Shown here: in pieces, positions 22,219 through 26,819 of the stretch | Layout of the letters: every line of letters begins with the position of its first letter | Position numbering within the stretch: position 1 is the stretch's first letter | Assembly: GCA_964652075.1 (NCBI GenBank) | Contig: CAZYZQ010000012.1 | Span: 1-26,819, forward strand | From: CAZYZQ01 sp964652075 | Lineage (GTDB): Bacteria > Bacillota > Clostridia > Oscillospirales > Oscillospiraceae | Reading direction: 5' to 3' | DNA length: 26,819 nt | Program-made: the position numbers and the translations under genes | The notes under the pieces: model-generated | The model's database searches: none | The model's input: the letters and a program-made list of their open reading frames with translations, nothing else | What the model was told of the DNA's origin: nothing

Positions 22219-23301
22219 TTATTCGTATCCGAGACACTTGCGCATCAGCTTGTGCTGGCGGCGGACAAATTCCACCTCGTTGAGCGTGTGCGGCACGGAA
22301 CGCTGGCCCTCGAACTCGGTCGAGATATAGCCCTTGTAGCCGCCCTCCTGCAGCGCCTTGAGGTAGCGCGGGTAGTCCAGCTCGTCGCAGGTGCAGTCCT
22401 CATTGATCCAGTGCATCTTGCCGTGGACGTAGATCAGCTGGCTGGCGTAGGACTTGATCGTCTCCGGCGTGGAGATCAGGCGGTTGCGGATGGAGTTGAA
22501 CGGCACTGCGCCGTTCAGGAACGTCAGTTCGATCTGGCTGGCGCCCATCTCCCTGATCTTCGCCTCAACCTCATCCCAGTCGACGTCGTTGTTGCCGTCG
22601 AAGGTGTAGGCCTTGCGGGACATCTGACGGATGTAGTCGATGATCTCCGGCTTCGCACCGGCTTTGACGAGCGACGCGGCCTGCATCGGCGAGCAGTCGC
22701 GGAAGCAGCCGGACAGGTCGAGCATCAGGCCACCGCCCTCCGGGCAGTGGGTGCGCTCGATGGCCTCGAGGAAGTCGTCGTTGCCGCCGTCCTCCAGAAG
22801 GCCGGGGCCGTGGACCTCCAGCGCCATGCGGACGCCCATCTCCGCCGCGACCGGCAGCAGGCGCTCGAAGATCTGCGCGTTGACGACGGTGTGGTCGTGG
22901 TCGGCGTTCATGATCCACTTGCCGTTGTGGCCGTCGTGGCTCAGACGGATGAACTTGCAGCCGAGGCGCTTGGCGGTCTTCAGGTACTGCACGGTGACGT
23001 CGTACACATCGTCATCGGACAGGTAGCGGCTGCTATCGCGCCAGTAGCGGCGGTCGGCGAAGTGCTCATAGGCCACCGGCTCCAGACCAATGTTGCGCAG
23101 CAGGAACTGCCACTTGGCCAGGAATTCGTCCGAGACGAACGGGAAGCCCGGAATCATGGCCTCGCCGAAGATCTCGACGCCCTCGGCGCCGGCGCCCTTG
23201 GCGGCGGTCAGCACGCCCTCCAGATCGAGGTCGCCGCGCCAAAAGGCCTCCTGATAGCTGTACAGGGACACGCCCAGTTTGATATCGTGGTTCGTTTTCA
23301 T
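22219..23301 (-). CDS. TIM-barrel sugar isomerase/epimerase-like protein, probable C-glycoside deglycosidase alpha subunit
   Basis: A 360-residue member of the xylose-isomerase-like (AP endonuclease family 2) TIM-barrel group. It starts with the typical IKLGVSLYSYQEAFW and has candidate metal ligands in the E-D-H-E order: E162 (ALEVHGPG), D195 (LMLDLSG), H293 or H297 (YVHGKMHWI) and E329 (YISTEFEG). On its own this fold is only a generic sugar isomerase/epimerase. Its tight partner (16 bases upstream) resembles DUF6379, the beta subunit of C-glycoside deglycosidases (DgpBC, CarBC, DfgAB type), whose alpha subunit is exactly this kind of Mn-dependent barrel. Those enzymes cleave the C-C bond of 3''-oxo-glucosyl plant aromatics. 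GGGAGGG precedes the ATG. No Gfo/Idh oxidoreductase for the oxidation step is in the window. Confidence 0.7.
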   Translation of the reverse strand: MKTNHDIKLGVSLYSYQEAFWRGDLDLEGVLTAAKGAGAEGVEIFGEAMIPGFPFVSDEFLAKWQFLLRNIGLEPVAYEHFADRRYWRDSSRYLSDDDVYDVTVQYLKTAKRLGCKFIRLSHDGHNGKWIMNADHDHTVVNAQIFERLLPVAAEMGVRMALEVHGPGLLEDGGNDDFLEAIERTHCPEGGGLMLDLSGCFRDCSPMQAASLVKAGAKPEIIDYIRQMSRKAYTFDGNNDVDWDEVEAKIREMGASQIELTFLNGAVPFNSIRNRLISTPETIKSYASQLIYVHGKMHWINEDCTCDELDYPRYLKALQEGGYKGYISTEFEGQRSVPHTLNEVEFVRRQHKLMRKCLGYE

Positions 23302-23317
23302 TGTTCAAGCCCTCCCA

Positions 23318-23800
23318 TCAGACGATCGTGACGTCTTTTTCGCAGACGGCAACGGTGGAATAGTGGTCGCGCAGCGCCTCGCCGAAGATGACGTGGTGCA
23401 CGCCCTGCTCGATGCCGCCGGGGATGGCAAAGAAGATGCGCAGCGCGTCGGTGTATTTCCACATCCAGTTGTTGTCGAACTTGTCCATGCCGATGTCGGA
23501 CATGGGATAGCGCTTGCCCTCGTACCACAGCTCCTTGCATTCGTCGGGAATCCACTGCCCGTCGACCTCAAAGGCCAGCTGCTGGATCTGGTTGATCGGC
23601 AGGCCGCGGTAGCCCGTAATGCGCACGTCGAGCGCGTAGCCGATCTTTTCGCCGTTTTCGTAGATATTGCGGCCGTAGTCAAGCAGGATCTTCGGGTTCT
23701 GGCGGACGCCGGGCCCGAGGAAATCCGCAATCTTGTCAAAGGCCGGCTGATGCTCGCCAAGGCCCATGGAGTGGCGCTTGATCAGTTCAATTTGGGACAT
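23318..23800 (-). CDS. DUF6379-like protein, probable C-glycoside deglycosidase beta subunit
   Basis: A 160-residue, mainly beta-type protein. The run YALDVRITGYRGLPINQIQQ (55-74), FEVDGQWIPDE (78-88), WYEGKRYPMSDI, WKYTDALRIFFAIPGGI (114-130) and QGVHHVIFG (132-140) follows the pattern I associate with the beta subunit of C-glycoside deglycosidases: YRG core, vDG.xvP strand, W..xx.A.l.v..pGGl..G.H. In characterised enzymes the small beta subunit packs on the alpha barrel and is needed for activity. It is the first gene of the operon, with AAAGGAAG seven bases before the ATG and a promoter at 23836-23865. The family call is by eye; the pairing with the alpha-like gene supports it. Confidence 0.68.
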   Translation of the reverse strand: MSQIELIKRHSMGLGEHQPAFDKIADFLGPGVRQNPKILLDYGRNIYENGEKIGYALDVRITGYRGLPINQIQQLAFEVDGQWIPDECKELWYEGKRYPMSDIGMDKFDNNWMWKYTDALRIFFAIPGGIEQGVHHVIFGEALRDHYSTVAVCEKDVTIV

Positions 23801-23835
23801 AGAACAACTTCCTTTCCGGTTGGTTTGATACCCTC

Positions 23836-23865
23836 AGTATAGACCGGACAAGCAGGAAAAGTCAA
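23836..23865 (-). promoter_or_regulatory. Promoter of the C-deglycosidase-like operon
   Basis: Minus strand: -35 TTGACT (23860-23865), 18-base spacer, -10 TATACT (23836-23841). An inverted repeat TTTCCGGT (23813-23820) / ACCGGAAA (23877-23884) brackets it, with a further ACCGGA between; a possible operator. Confidence 0.7.
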
Positions 23866-24044
23866 TTGGAGAAAGTACCGGAAATCAGCAAGACGGAGAG
23901 CGGCCCGGGTTGACATTTTGAATGCATTTTCGTTGTAAAGTGGAGGAGAAAACGGGATATTGGGCACTTATTCTTTGACGATTTGGTTGTACAAAATGCA
24001 TAATGCGCAATGTAAAATAATTTTCCGTAGCTTTAACGACGTGT

Positions 24045-24203
24045 TCAGATCCCGGTTTCGCCTGTTTCGAGGAAGGTAGATTCTGCCTCCTGTTGGGCGG
24101 CGACGAGAAGAGCGTGCGCTTGCCCAAAATTCATTTTCTCAATTGCCTCAGTCGCATCTGCAATCTTTGCAAATAGATCATAATATAATTTTTTGTAATC
24201 CAT
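24045..24203 (-). CDS. Small phage-type/coiled-coil protein of unknown function (52 aa)
   Basis: ATG 24203 to TGA 24045 encodes MDYKKLYYDLFAKIADATEA followed by an amphipathic helix and a Glu/Gln-rich tail (LLVAAQQEAESTFLETGETG). This MDYKKLY(F/Y).. .. EA(Q/I)..AE pattern is a common small ORF in clostridial genomes and prophages; its function is unknown. GGAG lies ten bases upstream, and the promoter at 24241-24270 is a perfect consensus, which supports it as a real gene despite its size. It is divergent from a ribbon-helix-helix gene with which it shares the control region. Confidence 0.7.
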   Translation of the reverse strand: MDYKKLYYDLFAKIADATEAIEKMNFGQAHALLVAAQQEAESTFLETGETGI

Positions 24204-24240
24204 GGCGCTATTTCTCCATATATATCTTGATACATATGAA

Positions 24241-24270
24241 ATTATAGTGTATAAGCGCTCATTCTGTCAA
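24241..24270 (-). promoter_or_regulatory. Perfect-consensus promoter for the 52-aa gene
   Basis: Minus strand: TTGACA (24265-24270), 18-base spacer, TATAAT (24241-24246). The spacer contains the palindrome AGCGCT. Confidence 0.85.
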
Positions 24271-24272
24271 GT

Positions 24273-24278
24273 TATAAT
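24273..24278 (+). promoter_or_regulatory. -10 box for the ribbon-helix-helix gene, abutting the divergent -35
   Basis: Perfect TATAAT two bases away from the minus-strand -35 (24265-24270); its own -35 (about 24250-24255) is poor. The overlap means the two promoters compete or are jointly regulated. Confidence 0.55.
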
Positions 24279-24303
24279 AGTGGCAGGACAGGAGGCGTAA
24301 CAT

Positions 24304-24480
24304 ATGGATCAGATTAAGATCAAAAAGCGGGGCGAGGATGGCTATCAGGTGATCTCGCTGCGCATTCGCCGCGAGACGCTCGACCGGCTGGACGGGATCG
24401 CGAGCGAAACAAACCGGTCGCGCAACGAAGTGATCAACATCCTCCTTCAGTACGGCATTGAGCATGTGGAGATTGAGTGA
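24304..24480 (+). CDS. Ribbon-helix-helix (CopG/Arc-like) DNA-binding protein (58 aa)
   Basis: ATG 24304 to TGA 24480. The sequence DGYQVISLRIRRETLDRLDG followed by IASETNRSRNEVINILLQYGIEHVEIE has the RHH layout: a beta strand (VISLRIR, residues about 15-21), helix A (ETLDRLDGIASET), a turn with NRSRNEVI, and helix B (ILLQYGIEHV). CAGGAGGCG precedes the start. Such proteins are dimeric repressors, often autoregulatory or antitoxins; no toxin gene is adjacent. It may bind the shared divergent promoter region. A long hairpin follows the stop. Confidence 0.85.
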   Translation: MDQIKIKKRGEDGYQVISLRIRRETLDRLDGIASETNRSRNEVINILLQYGIEHVEIE

Positions 24481-24485
24481 TACAG

Positions 24486-24527
24486 GAATAGAGGAAGCCG
24501 CTGCAAACGCAGCGGCTTCCTCTATTC
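24486..24527. terminator. Long bidirectional terminator-like hairpin
   Basis: Perfect 19-bp stem (24486-24504 / 24509-24527) with loop AAAC, containing AGGAAGCCGCTGC. Placed between convergent stops of the RHH gene and the sirtuin gene. There is no long T-tract; the AT-rich base of the stem (GAATAGA) may help. Confidence 0.75.
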
Positions 24528-24535
24528 TCACAGCC

Positions 24536-25264
24536 CTACAGGGCCGAAAAGACTTCACCCAATGGCAGGTTCAGGACAAGATCGGCCTGCGCGTCCATCG
24601 GTGTTGGGTCGCGGTTAATCAGGACAAGGCGGCTGCCGCGGTAGTAGCGCAGAAGCCCCGCCGCCGGATAGACGGTCAGGCTCGTCCCGCCGACGATCAG
24701 CAGGTCGGCGCTCGCGATGGCCTCCACGGCGCCGACGAGGCAGTCCTCGTCCAGCCCCTCCTCGTAGAGCACGACGTCGGGCTTGATGACGCCGCCGCAG
24801 TCGCAGCGCGGCACGCCCGCCGCGTCGCGGATTTTCTCCGCACCTGCAAGGCCGTCGTAGCGCTTGCCGCAGCGCAGGCAGCGGTTCTTGTAGATCGTGC
24901 CGTGCAGGTTGTAGATGTGCTCTGACCCGGCCTTCTCGTGCAGCCCGTCGACATTCTGCGTCACAACGGCGAGCAGCTTTCCCTCGCGCTCCCACTGCGC
25001 CAGCTTTTTGTGTGTGATGTTCGGCTCGAAGTCCAGCGGCAACAGCTTTTTGCGGTAAAAGTCGTAGAATTCCTCAGGATGCGTTTCAAAAAAGCTGTGG
25101 CTCAGCATGGTTTCGGGCGGAAAGTCGAACTGCTGGCTGTACAGTCCGTCGACGCTGCGGAAGTCCGGAATGCCCGACTCCGTCGAGACACCCGCGCCGC
25201 CGAAAAAGACAATCTTTTTCGCCTCGTCAACCCAATTTTTCAGTGTTTCAATCTCCGGCCGCAT
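24536..25264 (-). CDS. NAD-dependent protein deacylase (sirtuin, Sir2 family)
   Basis: Removes acyl groups from lysines using NAD+, releasing nicotinamide. The 242-residue protein has the NAD-binding GAGVSTESGIPDFRS (23-37), TQNVDGLH (102-109), catalytic H121 in YNLHGT, the zinc knuckle C129-x2-C132 and C154-x-C156, and GTSLTVYPA (193-201). This is full length for a bacterial sirtuin. ATG 25264 is preferred with AGGAGG six bases upstream; an adjacent ATG at 25267 leaves only three. The start lies inside the trmD coding region, overlapping it by 17 bases, so translation is coupled to the rRNA/tRNA-processing operon khpA-rimM-trmD. The usual neighbour there is rplS, which is absent. Confidence 0.93.
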   Translation of the reverse strand: MRPEIETLKNWVDEAKKIVFFGGAGVSTESGIPDFRSVDGLYSQQFDFPPETMLSHSFFETHPEEFYDFYRKKLLPLDFEPNITHKKLAQWEREGKLLAVVTQNVDGLHEKAGSEHIYNLHGTIYKNRCLRCGKRYDGLAGAEKIRDAAGVPRCDCGGVIKPDVVLYEEGLDEDCLVGAVEAIASADLLIVGGTSLTVYPAAGLLRYYRGSRLVLINRDPTPMDAQADLVLNLPLGEVFSAL

Positions 25265-26003
25265 CATAGTCCTCCTGTTCAATCTCGCGCAGCAATTTCT
25301 TGTCCTGCTTTGTCTCAAAGTGCAGCTTGGCGTACATATCGGGCCGCCGGTCGCGTGTGCGGCGGATCGACATCTTGCGCCGCCATTTGGCCACGTTTTC
25401 GTGGTGGCCTGAGAGCAGAACCTCCGGCACGGCCAGCCCGTGCCAGACCTCCGGGCGGGAGTACTGCGGGTACTCCAAAAGCCCGTCCCAGTGGCTCTCA
25501 TCCTCAAAGCAGACGCTGTCCGACAGCACGCCGGGCACAAGGCGGCAGATGGAGTCGGCAATCGCGATGGCCGGGATCTCGCCGCCGGTGAGCACAAAGT
25601 CGCCGATCGAGATCTCCTCATCGACGCACTCGTCCAGAAAGCGCTGATCCACGCCCTCGTAGTGGCCGCAGACCAGAATGAGGGCCTCGGCCTGACAGAG
25701 CCGCTTCGCGTCCTCCTGCCGGAAGACGTGGCCACAGGGGGAGAGGTAGATCGTGTGGGCATGCCCGCCCAGCTCGTCCTGAATGGCGCACCAGCAGTTG
25801 TAGAGCGGGTCGGCCTGCAAAATTGCGCCCTGTCCGCCGCCGTAGGGGTAGTCGTCGACCTGATTTTGCTTGTTGGTCGTGTAGGCGCGGATCTGGTGCG
25901 CGCGGATGTCGATCAGGCCCTTCTCCTGCGCGCGGCCGAGGATGCTGACCTGCGTCAGCGCCAGCGTCGCCTCCGGAAAGAGCGTCATAATATCAATGCG
26001 CAT
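25248..26003 (-). CDS. trmD: tRNA (guanine(37)-N1)-methyltransferase
   Basis: Methylates G37 next to the anticodon, which prevents frameshifting. The 251-residue protein shows the TrmD/SPOUT knot: YPYGGGQGAILQADP (about 53-67), YLSPCGHVFRQEDA, LVCGHYEGVDQR and SIGDFVLTGGE, then RPEVWHGLAVPEVLLSGHH. Start MRIDIMTLFPE at 26003 is the family start; the longer in-frame ATG at 26021 lies within rimM. It overlaps the end of rimM by 11 bases. Confidence 0.97.
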   Translation of the reverse strand: MRIDIMTLFPEATLALTQVSILGRAQEKGLIDIRAHQIRAYTTNKQNQVDDYPYGGGQGAILQADPLYNCWCAIQDELGGHAHTIYLSPCGHVFRQEDAKRLCQAEALILVCGHYEGVDQRFLDECVDEEISIGDFVLTGGEIPAIAIADSICRLVPGVLSDSVCFEDESHWDGLLEYPQYSRPEVWHGLAVPEVLLSGHHENVAKWRRKMSIRRTRDRRPDMYAKLHFETKQDKKLLREIEQEDYDAAGD

Positions 26004-26493
26004 CGGTCTCCATCCCCTCAAGCAGCCGGACGCGGATCACACCGCCCTCCGGGTTTACTTCCTCCAAAAATGCCGGCACGGCCGGGATCATATACTCATG
26101 TTCGCCGCCGCGCACGACGTAGACGTCGTTCGCGTTTGTCTGCAACACCTCGGCGAGCTTGCCGATCTCCCGTCCGTCTGCCAGCACCGGCAGGCCGACC
26201 AGGTCTGCGATGAAAACCATCCCCTCCGGAATCTCGGCGTCCGCGCGGGCGAACGAGACGGTCTTGCCGCGCAGGCGCTGGGCGGCGTTCACATCGTCCA
26301 CGCCCCGGAATTTGACGAGCACGCAGCTGCCCTGCACGCGCGCCTGCTCCACCGCAAGCGGCGCGCCGCCCACATAGAGCGTTTTGAATTGCAGCAGGAA
26401 CGCCGGGCTGTCCGCCCAGGGCAGTATTTTAACCTCACCCCGCAGACCGTGGGTATTGACGATTTCCCCAGTCTCCAAAAATGGCGCTTGCAT
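25993..26493 (-). CDS. rimM: Ribosome maturation factor RimM
   Basis: 16S rRNA processing factor that binds protein S19 during 30S assembly. The 166-residue protein has the N-terminal barrel with ETGEIVNTHGLRGEVKILPW (7-26), the middle FRGVDDVNAAQRLRGKTV (62-79), and the C-terminal PRC-type barrel with LVGLPVLADGREIGKLAEVL and EYMIPAVPAFLEEVNPEGGVI. AGGAGGG lies seven bases before ATG 26493. Canonically placed between khpA and trmD. Confidence 0.96.
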   Translation of the reverse strand: MQAPFLETGEIVNTHGLRGEVKILPWADSPAFLLQFKTLYVGGAPLAVEQARVQGSCVLVKFRGVDDVNAAQRLRGKTVSFARADAEIPEGMVFIADLVGLPVLADGREIGKLAEVLQTNANDVYVVRGGEHEYMIPAVPAFLEEVNPEGGVIRVRLLEGMETDAH

Positions 26494-26536
26494 GGCAAAG
26501 CCCTCCTCTTTTTATCATCAGCCGGAATACGGAAAA

Positions 26537-26563
26537 ATGCGTGGTTACAAGCGAACCACGCAT
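26537..26563 (-). terminator. Hairpin with T-run between khpA and rimM
   Basis: 10-bp perfect stem ATGCGTGGTT (26537-26546) / AACCACGCAT (26554-26563), followed on the minus strand by TTTT(T). An intrinsic terminator or attenuator inside the operon, which would lower rimM-trmD-sirtuin expression relative to khpA and genes upstream. Confidence 0.75.
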
Positions 26564-26585
26564 AGCCCGTGCACAGGATGTGCCC

Positions 26586-26813
26586 TTAGTCGACGATTTC
26601 CACGTTGACCTTCTCGCCGCGGCGCTGGGCCACGGCTTTCATGATGGTGCGGATCTCTTTGGCGATCCGGCCCTGACGGCCGATCACCTTGCCCATATCC
26701 TCAGGCGCCACGCGGAGCTCCAGCACCGTCTCGTCGCCGGGGATTTCCGTGACGGAGACGGCGTCCGGGTTGTCGACCAGATGCTTTGCCATATACAGCA
26801 AAAGTTCTTTCAT
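26586..26813 (-). CDS. khpA: KH-domain RNA-binding protein KhpA
   Basis: Small RNA-binding protein (75 residues) with a single type II KH domain: LVDNPDAVSV (12-21), then MGKVIGRQGRIAKEIRTIMK with the GxxG loop GRQG at 45-48, and a final VNVEIVD strand. In Firmicutes KhpA pairs with KhpB/EloR and lies between rpsP and rimM. It starts at the window edge, so only a few bases of its upstream region are visible. Confidence 0.96.
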   Translation of the reverse strand: MKELLLYMAKHLVDNPDAVSVTEIPGDETVLELRVAPEDMGKVIGRQGRIAKEIRTIMKAVAQRRGEKVNVEIVD

Positions 26814-26819
26814 CGAGAA

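Noticed and set aside
24304..24480. RHH protein as antitoxin of a toxin-antitoxin pair
   Set aside because: No RelE/ParE-, HicA- or MazF-like gene is adjacent; the downstream gene is a sirtuin on the other strand.
1..26819. CRISPR array, tRNA, rRNA or IS element
   Set aside because: No regularly spaced direct repeats, no tRNA-like cloverleaf or CCA end, no rRNA signature and no transposase or integrase reading frame was found by eye.

Overview
The window is high-GC DNA from a gut-type low-G+C-phylum anaerobe, most likely the Oscillospirales (Oscillospiraceae/Ruminococcaceae) branch of the Clostridia. Pointers are Firmicutes-style AGGAGG ribosome sites, the khpA-rimM-trmD order, a PRD/EIIA regulator, an SLH-type surface protein and many small palindromic intergenic repeats of the kind seen in that group. 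This placement is inference; no rRNA is present. The code is standard: TAG, TGA and TAA all end genes here.

Left part (1-5660): the 5' end of prfC (RF3) on the minus strand, an 890-bp gene-free stretch built of palindromic repeats, a MATE exporter, an SLH-domain secreted protein broken by an in-frame amber codon, an RluA-type pseudouridine synthase, and an AT-richer CPBP intramembrane protease that looks acquired. A DUF2798-like membrane protein follows on the minus strand behind a long leader whose whole length folds on itself.

Middle (6522-14261): a catabolic block. On the minus strand, in transcription order, lie an FGGY sugar kinase, a class II aldolase, a D-2-hydroxyacid dehydrogenase, a CocE/NonD-type hydrolase and an MFS transporter. 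An iron-dependent alcohol dehydrogenase is divergent from the kinase. Kinase, aldolase and FucO-like dehydrogenase fit the logic phosphorylate, cleave to DHAP plus an aldehyde, reduce the aldehyde. The two divergent promoters share an inverted repeat (GCAACTTT/AAAGTTGC) that covers both -35 boxes.

From 14318 to 21962: a membrane protein of unknown function behind an AT-rich island with a consensus promoter and a terminator; a PRD/EIIA transcription regulator with no PTS permease nearby; a tandem PAS-like protein with no output domain; a nucleotidyltransferase / aldose-1-epimerase / small membrane protein operon; and an AEC-family carrier. The promoters of the PAS-like gene and the nucleotidyltransferase operon share an identical arrangement, TCCCGCTT-N21-TATACT.

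From 22219 to 23800: a two-gene operon that reads as a C-glycoside deglycosidase, with a DUF6379-like beta subunit and a TIM-barrel alpha subunit. This is the most interesting metabolic call in the window.

Right end: a divergent pair of small genes (52-aa phage-type ORF and 58-aa ribbon-helix-helix protein) with overlapping promoters, then the minus-strand housekeeping run khpA-rimM-trmD, with a sirtuin overlapping the end of trmD.
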